NCBI GenBank assembly: GCA_043803805.1
Contig: JAZDJP010000008.1
Span: 1 to 43,630, forward strand
Direction of reading: 5' to 3'
Source of the DNA: JAZDJP01 sp043803805
GTDB lineage: Bacteria > Planctomycetota > JAZDJP01
Length of the DNA: 43,630 nucleotides
The notes under the pieces are model-generated. The model ran no database searches, was not told the origin of the DNA, and was given only the letters and a program-made list of their open reading frames with translations. Shown here piece after piece: positions 1 through 8,104 of the stretch (the stretch's first letter is position 1; every line of letters begins with the position of its first letter). A program made the translations under genes and the position numbers.

Positions 1-2
1 AT

Positions 3-329
3 TTTAAGGAGGCCTGTGACGATATTCGCAACGAGGGTAGAAAACTTGCCGCGGGATGGCGAATCGCGACCCGGAGCGGATATCGGGACGAGCGGGGGAT
101 CGTGATGGGTTTGATTCGGGAAGTCGTGACTCGGGCGGTGGGCGCCGGTGTCCGGACATGCGTCTTTACATTCAATCCGCGTCACGAGCGGATCTATCAG
201 CGGCTTCTCAACATGAAAGCCGTGGCGCGTTCAGAGGAGACGGCAGGGCTCGAGAACGCCCCGGCGGTTTTCATGCGGGGCGACTTCGAAAACCTGCCGG
301 CGTGGTGTCTGGAAACGGTGAGGGTCTGA
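3..329 (+). CDS. C-terminal part of a FeeM-like N-acyl amino acid synthase / GNAT-type acyltransferase (5' truncated by window)
   Basis: The reading frame is open from base 3 and ends at a TGA at 327-329, giving 108 residues of a protein that begins before the window. The segment FNPRHERIYQRLLN followed by NAPAVFMRGD matches the hallmark of the FeeM / autoinducer-synthase-like acyltransferase fold, where members read roughly NPRH-xFYxRxxGF...GAPAVxLxxD. Known members transfer an acyl chain from acyl-ACP to an amino acid or homoserine lactone. The internal ATG at 102 is not taken as the start because conserved-looking sequence (KLAAGWRIATRSG) lies before it in the same frame. It converges on the hexosaminidase gene with a 24-base gap. 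The substrate cannot be inferred, and assignment to another GNAT subfamily is possible. Confidence 0.6.
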   Translation, partial: FKEACDDIRNEGRKLAAGWRIATRSGYRDERGIVMGLIREVVTRAVGAGVRTCVFTFNPRHERIYQRLLNMKAVARSEETAGLENAPAVFMRGDFENLPAWCLETVRV

Positions 330-353
330 AACGGATTCTTCAATTCAGAATCA

Positions 354-1907
354 TTAACGCCGGCAGTTCACCCCGAGATTCTCCATGCGCCGCAGGAGAA
401 AATCCAGCCGCCTCGAAAAATCCCCCGCGTCGCGCAAGCCCGGCGGTGACCACGCCACCTCGGCGAGTGCGGAGGCGCGGGGGAATGTCATGTATTCGAC
501 TTTCTCCGGCGTGGCCATGTATTCCGTCCAGAGATTGCCCTGCACGCCGATGATGTGTGCCGCCTCCCCGGGCGACAGGCCGGAAGGAACCGGCTCGAAG
601 GCGTAAACCGTTTCCAGGGGAAGGCAACCTCCGATGGCCGGGGGCTCCATGCCGACATCCTGCGACTGGTAGTAGTCGAAATAACAATGCGTCTTGGGAG
701 ACATGACGGCGTCGTGCCCTTCCCTGGCGGCCTGGATTCCCCCCTCCATGTTGCGCCAGCTCATCACCGCGGCGTTCGGGGCCAGCCCGCCTTCGAGGAT
801 TTCATCCCAGCCGATCATCCGCCGCCCTCGGGCGGAGAGAAATCGCCCGATCCTCCGGATGAAATGACTCTGAAGCTCATCTTCGTCCTTCAGACCGTGC
901 CTTCGGATGGCCTCCCGGCATTTGGGGCATTGCTTCCAGCGCGCCTTGGGACATTCGTCGCCGCCGATGTGGATGAACTCGCCGGGGAAAAGATCGAGCG
1001 CCTCGCCGAGAACATCCTCCAAAAACGTGTAGACCCGCTCGTTTCCCGCGCAGAAAACGTCCTCCTCGACGCCCCATTTTGTCCGCACCTGATAGGGGCC
1101 GCCGGTGCAACCGAGCTCCGGATGACCGGCCAGCACGGCCATGGCATGCCCCGGCATTTCGATCTCCGGCACGACCGTGACAAAGCGTCCGGCCGCGTAG
1201 GCGACGATGTCCCGGATTTTCTCACGGGTGTAGTATCCCGCATACGGTTTATCGTCCGATCTCTCCCGATTGTAAGCCACGGGGGTGGCGGCGCGGCGGG
1301 AGCCGATTTCGACCAGTTTCGGATATTTTCGAATCTCCACACGCCAACCCTGGTCATCCGTGAGATGCCAGTGAAAGACGTTCATTTTGTGCAGGGCCAT
1401 CACGTCGATGTAGCGCTTGATGAAGTCCACGGGGAACAGATGCCGCGCGACGTCCAGCATCAATCCGCGCCACCGGAAACGGGGACGATCCTGAATCCTG
1501 ACGGCGGGCACGCGCCATGCCGCGCCGGAAACCGGCCGGGTCATTTCGATTTCCGGAGGCAGGAGTTGCCGGAGCGTCTGAACGCCGTAAAAAAGCCCCG
1601 CCGGCTTGAGCGCGCGGATCATCACCGCGTCAGAACTCGCCGTCAATTCGTAACCTTCGTCTCCCAGGGATGGGGACGCTTCCGAGAGGGTCAGCCCGAT
1701 GGTGTCCGGTTTCGGCCGGGCGTCCGAATCTTCGATGATTTCCAAAGGGAAAACGGTCGCCGGCCGCAGAAGATTCTGAAGATAAACCCCGATATCCCGG
1801 GCGTCGCTTGACATCCGGATGCGCGTCGAACGTTTGATTTCGAAAACCCCGCCAGAGCACTCGACGCTTTCCGGCTTCGGCACAATACCGCACGCATTCG
1901 ACGGCAT
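354..1907 (-). CDS. Beta-N-acetylhexosaminidase, glycoside hydrolase family 20
   Basis: This 517-residue protein has the two-domain GH20 layout: an N-terminal GH20b-like domain (about 1-140, beginning GIVPKPESVE) and a catalytic barrel starting near RPRFRWRGLMLDVARHLFP. The catalytic Asp-Glu pair is in HIGGDECPKARW, and other family signatures are HWHLTDDQGWRVEI, PEIEMPGHA and the late WSP segment. GH20 enzymes remove terminal GlcNAc or GalNAc from glycans, chitin or peptidoglycan fragments by substrate-assisted catalysis. The ATG at 1907 is chosen because GGAGGT lies 7 nt upstream; an in-frame ATG at 1940 lacks such a site. No convincing signal peptide is visible, so the enzyme may be cytoplasmic. 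It is the last gene of a minus-strand group and is separated from the esterase gene by a period-8 repeat array. Confidence 0.93.
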   Translation of the reverse strand: MPSNACGIVPKPESVECSGGVFEIKRSTRIRMSSDARDIGVYLQNLLRPATVFPLEIIEDSDARPKPDTIGLTLSEASPSLGDEGYELTASSDAVMIRALKPAGLFYGVQTLRQLLPPEIEMTRPVSGAAWRVPAVRIQDRPRFRWRGLMLDVARHLFPVDFIKRYIDVMALHKMNVFHWHLTDDQGWRVEIRKYPKLVEIGSRRAATPVAYNRERSDDKPYAGYYTREKIRDIVAYAAGRFVTVVPEIEMPGHAMAVLAGHPELGCTGGPYQVRTKWGVEEDVFCAGNERVYTFLEDVLGEALDLFPGEFIHIGGDECPKARWKQCPKCREAIRRHGLKDEDELQSHFIRRIGRFLSARGRRMIGWDEILEGGLAPNAAVMSWRNMEGGIQAAREGHDAVMSPKTHCYFDYYQSQDVGMEPPAIGGCLPLETVYAFEPVPSGLSPGEAAHIIGVQGNLWTEYMATPEKVEYMTFPRASALAEVAWSPPGLRDAGDFSRRLDFLLRRMENLGVNCRR

Positions 1908-2004
1908 GATTCCCACCTCCGCTACGGCTATGACATCCATCCCAAACGCGCGGCAACCCGCGGCGAGATCGGCATCCTGCCCAATTCTGCAATTTCCGCT
2001 CTTC

Positions 2005-2056
2005 GACTCCGAGACTCCCAGACTCTCCGACTCGCTGACTCGCTGACTTCTGATTC
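2005..2056. repeat. Phased array, GACTC every 8 bp (array A)
   Basis: GACTC or GACTT begins at 2005, 2013, 2021, 2029, 2037 and 2045, an exact 8-bp period with variable three-base linkers, and a GATTC follows at 2052. The array runs into the stop codon of the minus-strand esterase gene (2055-2057). The rest of the 1908-2054 gap shows nothing recognisable apart from the hexosaminidase ribosome site. Similar arrays occur at eight or more places in the window. Confidence 0.85.
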
Positions 2057-3416
2057 AAGGCATTTCCGCAAGTCGCTTTGCCGCCTTTTTCCCACTCTGG
2101 CAGTCCGGGTATTTTTTGGAAATCTCCTCGAACATCCCCCGGGCCCTGTCACGCGCATTGTTGACCAGATAATTTTCCGCCATGGAATAGAGTTTTTTCG
2201 CCTCGACCTCCTGTACTTCGGATTTCACCTCGGGCAAGGCCGCCAGGCGCTCCGCCGCCGCCTTCGCCTTGTCCGCCGACGTGGTCCCCGCATACGTTTT
2301 GACCACGCGCTCATACTCCCGCAGAGCGGGGACAAGCCGTTTCTCCGCCTCCAGCGCCACAGCCTTCGCCAGAGCCCCCTCCGCCTCCTTCTCGCGCGCC
2401 TTTTTCTCATCCTCGGCGACAAGGGCCGCGACGGCCGGATCGGCGGCCATCGCGTTTGCCGCCGCCCGGGCGGATGCCTCGATCGAGGCGCCGGGATATT
2501 CCCGGGCGAGTTCATTCAAGGCGCGAACCGCCTCGGGACCGGGGAAAACCTTCGCCGCGGTGAGTTTCTCCTCCCAATCTTTCCGCAGGGCCTCCAGAAT
2601 CTCCCGGGCCTGACGGGCAGCCAGGCCCACCCCCGTGCCGGTCTCGTCGAGCAGTTTCTCGGCCTCCTTCCATTTCTTCTCTTCAATATATTTTTTCGCA
2701 CGGGTCAGTTTCTCCTGGCCGGCCTTGTCCGTCACGGAATCGAAAAAGGCGAACATGGCCTTCGCCTCCTCCGCGGTGACGGTGTGACCGATGTCGGGAT
2801 CCTCCGCCTTGAAGATAAATTTCATCTTCGTGAGACGATCCACCGTGTCCTGGAATATTGCATGATTGGGATCTTTCTTCCCCACCGCATAATAGATCAC
2901 CGTTTTTGCCGCCGCTGCAACCAGTTCCTTCTCGTTCACCAACCCCTGCTGGATACCGTGGGCCGTCCCGCCGAACCCGGCGAAAATCTCCGGGTTCTTC
3001 GAGAGAAAATGAAATCCGACGGCGCACCCGGCGGAATGCCCGTTCAGATATATGCGCCGCTTGTCCACCCTGAAATTCGCCGTGACGTCCTCCACCGTTT
3101 CGATGACACGCGCGAGATCCCCCGTGGACCATGTGAACCCGGGGCCGGCCGCGGTGCCCGCCTCGGGAACGGCGAGAATGGTTTCCCGCTCCCCCATCCA
3201 CTGCTGCCAGACCCGCGCGTAGTTCGCGGCCGTATCCCCGGCGCCATGAAGGGCGACAAGCACGTCACACAATTTAAGATCTTTGTACCGGGCGGGGAGA
3301 ACCAGGGTGTATGAACCCCCCGACTTGGGCAATTTTCGCTCTTCGGGGACGTTTCCGGCGGCACGGGCGGAAAAGGCCACCATCGCCGCCAGAACGAATG
3401 GCAGGAAACGCCTCAT
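2055..3416 (-). CDS. Secreted alpha/beta-hydrolase (polyhydroxybutyrate-depolymerase/esterase-like) with helical repeat tail
   Basis: The product has 453 residues. Residues 1-20 form a signal peptide (MRRFLPFVLAAMVAFSARAA). An alpha/beta-hydrolase domain covers about 30-225, with oxyanion segment LHGAG (56-60), nucleophile elbow GHSAG (Ser128), probable acid Asp182 in KKDP and probable His211 in DIGHT. This resembles PHB-depolymerase and feruloyl-esterase-like enzymes of the LpqC type. The remainder (about 230-453) is Lys/Glu/Ala-rich and TPR-like (EEKKWKEAEKLL, ALREYERVVKTY, ARGMFEEISKKYP), suggesting a protein-binding tail. The ATG at 3416 has GGGAGG upstream; longer frames only read antisense into the neighbour. 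It follows pit by 20 bases in the same operon. The substrate is unknown. Confidence 0.82.
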   Translation of the reverse strand: MRRFLPFVLAAMVAFSARAAGNVPEERKLPKSGGSYTLVLPARYKDLKLCDVLVALHGAGDTAANYARVWQQWMGERETILAVPEAGTAAGPGFTWSTGDLARVIETVEDVTANFRVDKRRIYLNGHSAGCAVGFHFLSKNPEIFAGFGGTAHGIQQGLVNEKELVAAAAKTVIYYAVGKKDPNHAIFQDTVDRLTKMKFIFKAEDPDIGHTVTAEEAKAMFAFFDSVTDKAGQEKLTRAKKYIEEKKWKEAEKLLDETGTGVGLAARQAREILEALRKDWEEKLTAAKVFPGPEAVRALNELAREYPGASIEASARAAANAMAADPAVAALVAEDEKKAREKEAEGALAKAVALEAEKRLVPALREYERVVKTYAGTTSADKAKAAAERLAALPEVKSEVQEVEAKKLYSMAENYLVNNARDRARGMFEEISKKYPDCQSGKKAAKRLAEMP

Positions 3417-3436
3417 GGGAACCTCCCTCGGTAACA

Positions 3437-4495
3437 TCAGAAACGGATCAGCCAGGAAAGCGGCACATAGATCCCTGCCGCGACGAGGGCCGCGAAGGGA
3501 ATGGTGAGAATCCACGCCCAGACCACCTGCTCGGCGACACCCCATTTCACCGCCCGGAGCCCTCGTGTCGAACCCACCCCCACGATGCTCCCCGTGATGG
3601 TATGCGTGGTGCTCACGGGAATTTTCCAGAACGTGGCGGTAAACAACGTGATGGCCCCGGCGGTTTCGGCGCTGAATCCGTGGACCGGCTGAAGTTTGCA
3701 GATCTTGTGACCCATGGTTTTGACGATGCGCCACCCCCCCGCCATGGTCCCCATCCCGATGACGATGTGACAGGTGAACACCACCCAGGAAGGCACCTCC
3801 GACTTGGCGCCGAGAAATCCCCCCGCCGCCATGACCGCCCCGATGATGCCGGCCGTCTTCTGGGCGTCGTTGCCTCCGTGCCCCAGACTGTAGGCGGCGG
3901 CGGAAAGAAGTTGGAGTTTGCGGAACGAATCCCCGATGGCCTTGGGCGACATCCGATGACAAATCCAGTAGACGGCGATCATGAGGATATACCCAAGGAC
4001 CATCCCCAGGACCGGTGCGATCAATATAAATGCCACGATGTCCACCACCGTGATGTGCGACGTGTCGAACCGGCCGTGACGCACCAGATTCACAACGAGG
4101 CCGCCGGGGACAAGCACATTCCAGCCGCCCCGGGCGATCGCCGCCCCCGCCAGTCCTCCCACGAGGGCGTGGGACGAACTCGACGGCAGACCGTAGTACC
4201 ACGTGATGAGATTCCAGGCCGTCGCCGCCACCAGCGCCGCAGCCACCACCGCCACCGTCATAAAGGCGGGATCCACCACGCCCTGCTTGATGGTGTTCGC
4301 CACACCCTTATGAAACACGAAATACGCCACCACGTTGAAGAAGGCCGCCCAGAATACCGCCACCTGGGGCGAGAGAACACGCGTCGAAACAACGGTGGCG
4401 ATGGAATTGGCGGCATCGTGGAAACCGTTCACATAATCGAAAAACAAGGCGAGGAAAACGATGATGACAACGGTGATGGCAACGGGATCGGTCAT
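3437..4495 (-). CDS. pit: Low-affinity inorganic phosphate transporter, PiT family
   Basis: This is a 352-residue polytopic membrane protein of the PiT family (PF01384). The two inverted-repeat signatures are present: FDYVNGFHDAANSIATVVST near the N-terminus and GGNDAQKTAGII plus PVSTTHTITGSIVGVG in the second half. The protein ends in a further membrane segment. Family members import phosphate, usually as a metal-phosphate complex, in symport with protons or sodium. The start at 4495 (MTDPVAITV) has GGAG upstream, and the membrane-spanning sequence begins immediately after it. It lies 69 bases after the DUF47 gene; DUF47-Pit pairs are common, and the DUF47 partner is thought to regulate the transporter. 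Confidence 0.95.
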   Translation of the reverse strand: MTDPVAITVVIIVFLALFFDYVNGFHDAANSIATVVSTRVLSPQVAVFWAAFFNVVAYFVFHKGVANTIKQGVVDPAFMTVAVVAAALVAATAWNLITWYYGLPSSSSHALVGGLAGAAIARGGWNVLVPGGLVVNLVRHGRFDTSHITVVDIVAFILIAPVLGMVLGYILMIAVYWICHRMSPKAIGDSFRKLQLLSAAAYSLGHGGNDAQKTAGIIGAVMAAGGFLGAKSEVPSWVVFTCHIVIGMGTMAGGWRIVKTMGHKICKLQPVHGFSAETAGAITLFTATFWKIPVSTTHTITGSIVGVGSTRGLRAVKWGVAEQVVWAWILTIPFAALVAAGIYVPLSWLIRF

Positions 4496-4564
4496 GACGC
4501 ACTCCGAACGCCCCCCGCCCGAAAAACGAAACGATCGCGGGGGTTCCACTCTCCAGCGGCGAGG

Positions 4565-5188
4565 TCAGTTGTTTTTCAGGACTATGGTCTGCAGAACGTT
4601 CGCGACATCATCGCACATGTCCAAGGCACGCTCCTGGTACTGATAGATGTCCTTCCACTTGATGATATCCTCCGGCGGGGTGTTCCGCCCGAACAGCATC
4701 GCCAGGGCATGATGGGACAACCGGTCGCCCTCGTGCTCCTGGGTGTGGACATCAATGCACCCCTGCAGAATGGCGGCGGGTTTTTTCAGGTTCCGCAGGT
4801 TCCCCACCGCCTCAAGGAGAAGCCCCGTCGCCTTGACAAGCACGTCGCCCATCACCATGGCGTCAGACGTGATAACGTCCACCCGGTAGAGATGAAGCCG
4901 GCTGGCCACCGTGTCAACCGAATCGAGGACGTCATCCAGGCGCGAGGTGATCTCGTGGATGTCCTCCCGATCGAGCGGCGTGATGAATGTCTTGTTCAGG
5001 TCATCGAACGTATGGCGGGCAATTTCATCCCCCGACCGTTCGATGATTTTGATCTGCTGAACCCGCTGCTCGACATCCCGGAAGTCCTTGAGGAGTTCGG
5101 CGAGTTTCACCGCCCCATCATTGACGTTGCGGGCCTGTTTCTCGAACAGGTCGAAGAAAGACTGGTCCTTGGGCAGGAACGAGAACAT
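4565..5188 (-). CDS. DUF47 / PhoU-like phosphate transport regulator
   Basis: The 207-residue length is typical of the DUF47 (TIGR00153) family, which shares the PhoU helical-bundle fold. Family-like segments include FFDLFEKQARNV near the start, ERSGDEIARHTFDDLNKTFITPLDREDIHEI in the middle (the best-known family motif) and the terminal QYQERALDMCDDVANVLQTIVLKN. The start at 5188 (MFSFLPKD) has GGGGGAG just upstream; upstream codons in the same frame look non-coding. It heads the minus-strand group DUF47-pit-esterase-hexosaminidase. Its likely role is to gate or stabilise the Pit transporter; this is inferred from family pairing, as no signal-sensing residue can be read from the sequence. Confidence 0.93.
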   Translation of the reverse strand: MFSFLPKDQSFFDLFEKQARNVNDGAVKLAELLKDFRDVEQRVQQIKIIERSGDEIARHTFDDLNKTFITPLDREDIHEITSRLDDVLDSVDTVASRLHLYRVDVITSDAMVMGDVLVKATGLLLEAVGNLRNLKKPAAILQGCIDVHTQEHEGDRLSHHALAMLFGRNTPPEDIIKWKDIYQYQERALDMCDDVANVLQTIVLKNN

Positions 5189-5269
5189 GACTCCCCCGGG
5201 ATAACGGGACAACGGCCAGTAGATTCCTATTTTCCGGAGAGAACCGCCAAAGTCAACGCCAAAGAATAA

Positions 5270-5299
5270 TTGCGATTTGGCATGGCGTCCTCTTATAAT
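5270..5299 (+). promoter_or_regulatory. Sigma70-like promoter of the RlmI-like gene, predicted leaderless
   Basis: The -35 TTGCGA (5270-5275), an 18-bp spacer and a perfect TATAAT (5294-5299) are followed by only 8 bases before the ATG at 5308. There is no Shine-Dalgarno sequence. A start site 6-8 nt after the -10 box would fall on or next to the ATG. Confidence 0.72.
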
Positions 5300-5307
5300 G
5301 CGGCGCC

Positions 5308-6534
5308 ATGACACCCCCGGCCGTTTTCCTCAAGAAAAATCACGAGGCCGCCTTCCTCCCGAAGCAACATCCCTGGATTTTCGCCTCCGGGATCGCCCGC
5401 GGGGATGCGACGACCCCCGGAGAAACGGTGGATGTCCGGACGTCCGCCGGGGATTTCGTCGCCCGCGGGACCTGGAATCCCCGCTCGGCCCTGCGCGTCC
5501 GCGTCTGGACGTGGAACGATGAACCAATAGACCGTGGATTTTTCACCCGGCGCCTGGCGGAGGCGGCGGCCCTGCGCCGTTCCGCGGGGCTTGACGCCAG
5601 CCGTCCCGGAGCCCCCACGGACGCCTTCCGGCTCGTCCACGCCGAGGCCGACCGTCTCCCGGGCCTTGTCGTGGACGCCTACGCGGGATTCCTCGTGGTC
5701 CAGTTCAACGCGGCCGGGGTCGAACACCACCGCGCCGCCATCCTGGACGCCCTGGAGGAAGCATTCCGTCCCGCGGGAATTCTCGAGAAGAGCGACGCGG
5801 CCGCCCGGGCAAGGGAGGGTCTCGGCCCGGCGGGCGGGCTTCTCCGGGGAACGCCGCCCCCGGCGCCCCTCGAAATCCGCGAGGACGGCCTCGTCTTTCT
5901 TGTGAACCTCCCCGCGGGCCAGAAGACGGGATTCTACCTCGACCAGCGAGAGAACCGGCGCAACGCGGCCGCCCTCGTCCGAACGCTCCCGGCGGAATCC
6001 GCTCCGTCGGTCCTGAACCTTTTTTCCTACACGGGCGCGTTCGGCGTCCACGCGGCGGCCGCCCGCCCCGGAACACGGGTTCTCAACGTGGATTCCTCGG
6101 AGGAAGCCCTGACGCTCTCCCGGCGGAATTTCGAGCGGAACGCCCTCGCGGACCGGACGGAGCACCTCGAAGCGGACGCGTTCCGGGCGCTTCGGGATCT
6201 CGCCGCGGCCAGGCGACAATTCAGCCTCGTCATCACCGACCCGCCCAAGTTCGCCCGCGGGATACGCGACGTACCGGCGGCCCTCAAAGGCTACCGGGAC
6301 CTGAACCGCCACGCCCTCGCGGTCGTAGCGCCCGGAGGTTACCTCGCCACATTCTCCTGCTCGGGGGCGGTCTCCCCGGCGGATTTCGAAAAAACCGTTC
6401 TCGCCGCCGCCCGCGAAACGGGTGCCCCCGTCCAGATCCTCGCCCGGCCGGGCGCGCCGGCGGACCATCCCGTCCCGGGCTTCTTCCCCGAGGCGGGCTA
6501 CCTCAAGGGGCTGGTCCTTAAAAAAATGGATTGA
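5308..6534 (+). CDS. Class I SAM-dependent 23S rRNA (cytosine-5) methyltransferase, RlmI/YccW-like
   Basis: This 408-residue protein has the RlmI architecture. An N-terminal PUA-like domain (about 1-75, including KQHPWIFASGIARGD) is followed by a central segment with RLVHAEADRLPGLVVDAY and GQKTGFYLDQRENR. A Rossmann methyltransferase domain starts near residue 234 with VLNLFSYTGAFGVHAA. The SAM-site motif ITDPPKFARG lies near 310, and a catalytic-type Cys lies in TFSCSG near 350. RlmI methylates C1962 of E. coli 23S rRNA, while relatives modify other cytosines, so the exact target is inferred. The ATG at 5308 is eight bases from a TATAAT box without a Shine-Dalgarno site. The gene ends 39 bases before nuoN. 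Confidence 0.9.
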   Translation: MTPPAVFLKKNHEAAFLPKQHPWIFASGIARGDATTPGETVDVRTSAGDFVARGTWNPRSALRVRVWTWNDEPIDRGFFTRRLAEAAALRRSAGLDASRPGAPTDAFRLVHAEADRLPGLVVDAYAGFLVVQFNAAGVEHHRAAILDALEEAFRPAGILEKSDAAARAREGLGPAGGLLRGTPPPAPLEIREDGLVFLVNLPAGQKTGFYLDQRENRRNAAALVRTLPAESAPSVLNLFSYTGAFGVHAAAARPGTRVLNVDSSEEALTLSRRNFERNALADRTEHLEADAFRALRDLAAARRQFSLVITDPPKFARGIRDVPAALKGYRDLNRHALAVVAPGGYLATFSCSGAVSPADFEKTVLAAARETGAPVQILARPGAPADHPVPGFFPEAGYLKGLVLKKMD

Positions 6535-6558
6535 ACGCCACCGCCCCGGCGCTAGGAT
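6531..6558 (+). promoter_or_regulatory. Sigma70-like promoter of nuoN
   Basis: TTGAAC (6531-6536), a 16-bp spacer and TAGGAT (6553-6558) lie across the stop codon of the preceding gene and 15 bases before the nuoN ATG. The predicted leader is about 8-10 nt and lacks a Shine-Dalgarno sequence. Confidence 0.55.
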
Positions 6559-6573
6559 GCGTTCCTTGCGGAA

Positions 6574-8064
6574 ATGGAAACCCCGATGGCCCCGTCTCTG
6601 ACCGATACCATCTCCCGCGCCGCGTCCGACGCGCGCCTTCTCCTGCCCGAGGGTTATCTCATTCTCACGTTTCTGGCAGGGCTTGTGCTGGACCTCGCGC
6701 TCCCCCGCCGGGAAAAGCGGCTCATCGGCTACATCGCCATCGTCGGGTTGCTGGGAACGCTCTGGGCAACCGCGCTCCTCGCCGGGCGGATGAGCCCCGC
6801 GGCCGGGATTCCGGTCTTTTCAGGCATGATCCTCCTCGACCCGGCGGCCTTCTTCTTCAAATACCTCATCCTGGCCGGGACGGCGGTCACGATCCTCGCC
6901 GCGACGCGCTCCCACGACATCGGGAACGGTGACGAGGGAATATTCTACCTGCTCATGCTGGCCGGGGGGCTTGGGGCCATGCTCCTCGCCTCGGCCGGCG
7001 ATCTCGTCATGACCTACCTCGCCCTTGAGTTCACAAGTCTCACCGGCTACCTCCTGGCGGGGTTCCTCCGACGGGACGCAAAGTCCGGCGAGGCGGGGCT
7101 CAAGTACGTCATCTTTGGGGCGATGGCGTCAGGCGCCATGATTTTCGGGTTCTCTCTGCTCTATGGGATCACCGGCGAAACGTCCCTCGCCGGGGTGGCC
7201 CGTGGCCTCGCTCAACAAAACCCCGACGCGGCGCTCCTGGCGCCGGCGCTGCTCTTGTCGTTCGCCGGCATCGGCTACAAGATCGCGGCCGCGCCATTTC
7301 ATTTCTGGTCCCCGGATGTGTACGAGGGCGCCCCGACGGTCGCAACGGCATTCTTCTCGGTGGTGCCCAAGGCCGCCGGGTTTGCGGTGCTTCTCCGGTG
7401 GGTGTCGGCCCTGGCGGTTCTTCCCGGCGAGGCGGGACGTCTCGTGATGTGGGGCATCGCGGCCGCCGCCGTTCTTTCCATGTTCATCGGGAACCTGACG
7501 GCGCTGGGGCAGACGAACCTGAAACGTCTTCTGGCCTTCTCGAGCGTCGCCCAGGCCGGTTACATGCTCCTCGGCGCAGTCACGCCGGGACCGGACGGCC
7601 GGGCGGCGGTACTGTTCTACCTGGCCGCCTACGCCGTCATGAACCTCGGTGCGTTCCTCGTGGCGCTGGCGCTTGAGAACGCGACGGGCAGCGCGGAACT
7701 GGACGACCTCCGGGGGACGGTGAGAAAAGCCCCGGTCCTGGCCATCGCCATGTGCGTGTTCTGCTTCGCCCTCACGGGCCTCCCCCCCCTCTCGGGATTC
7801 ATGGGGAAACTGCTCATCTTCGGATCGCTCGTCGGGGGATGCCGATGGGAACTTGTCCTAGCCGGAGTCTTGAACACGGTCCTTTCACTGTTTTACTATG
7901 TAAAAGTGGTCCGCGTTCTCGTTGTGGATCGTCCGCAGAACGACACACCGCTCTCCATCGCCCCGCTCTACCCCGTCCTTGTCTCGATCCTCGCGGTGGC
8001 GACAATTCTCCTTGGCGTCGTCTGGAAGCCGCTCTACGACTTGGCGGCGGCAAGTCTGCCCTGA
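6574..8064 (+). CDS. nuoN: NADH-quinone oxidoreductase subunit N
   Basis: This 496-residue membrane protein belongs to the proton-pumping NuoL/M/N (Mrp antiporter-like) family, and its length and sequence fit NuoN. Characteristic segments are TYLALEFTSLTGYLLAGFLRRDAKSGEAGLKY, GIGYKIAAAPFHFWSPDVYEGAPT (the conserved lysine helix), TNLKRLLAFSSVAQAGYMLLG and FALTGLPPLSGFMGKL. It would pump protons as part of complex I. Two starts are possible, ATG 6574 and ATG 6586 (MAPSLTD), and neither has a clear ribosome site. It is unusual that no other nuo gene is adjacent: the preceding gene is an rRNA methyltransferase and the next genes lie on the opposite strand. Confidence 0.93.
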   Translation: METPMAPSLTDTISRAASDARLLLPEGYLILTFLAGLVLDLALPRREKRLIGYIAIVGLLGTLWATALLAGRMSPAAGIPVFSGMILLDPAAFFFKYLILAGTAVTILAATRSHDIGNGDEGIFYLLMLAGGLGAMLLASAGDLVMTYLALEFTSLTGYLLAGFLRRDAKSGEAGLKYVIFGAMASGAMIFGFSLLYGITGETSLAGVARGLAQQNPDAALLAPALLLSFAGIGYKIAAAPFHFWSPDVYEGAPTVATAFFSVVPKAAGFAVLLRWVSALAVLPGEAGRLVMWGIAAAAVLSMFIGNLTALGQTNLKRLLAFSSVAQAGYMLLGAVTPGPDGRAAVLFYLAAYAVMNLGAFLVALALENATGSAELDDLRGTVRKAPVLAIAMCVFCFALTGLPPLSGFMGKLLIFGSLVGGCRWELVLAGVLNTVLSLFYYVKVVRVLVVDRPQNDTPLSIAPLYPVLVSILAVATILLGVVWKPLYDLAAASLP

Positions 8065-8085
8065 CAAGCTCAGGATGAGCGGTTT
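8061..8085. repeat. REP-like palindrome between convergent nuoN and the TlpA-like gene, possible terminator
   Basis: GCTCA (8068-8072), loop GGA and TGAGC (8076-8080) are followed by GGTTTT on the plus strand, in the 40-base gap after the nuoN stop. The core GACAAGCTCAGGATGAGCGG (8063-8082) resembles a palindromic intergenic element that I recall from many uncultured genomes. The stem is only 5 bp, so termination is uncertain. Confidence 0.45.
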
Positions 8086-8104
8086 TATTCATTCGTGAAC
8101 GGCT

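Noticed and set aside
3311..5269. A 652-codon open frame on the plus strand opposite pit and DUF47
   Set aside because: It is antisense to two clearly recognised genes and has no protein-like pattern; GC-rich DNA keeps such frames open by chance. The same applies to long frames opposite nadB (9224-10849) and guaA (41856-43484).
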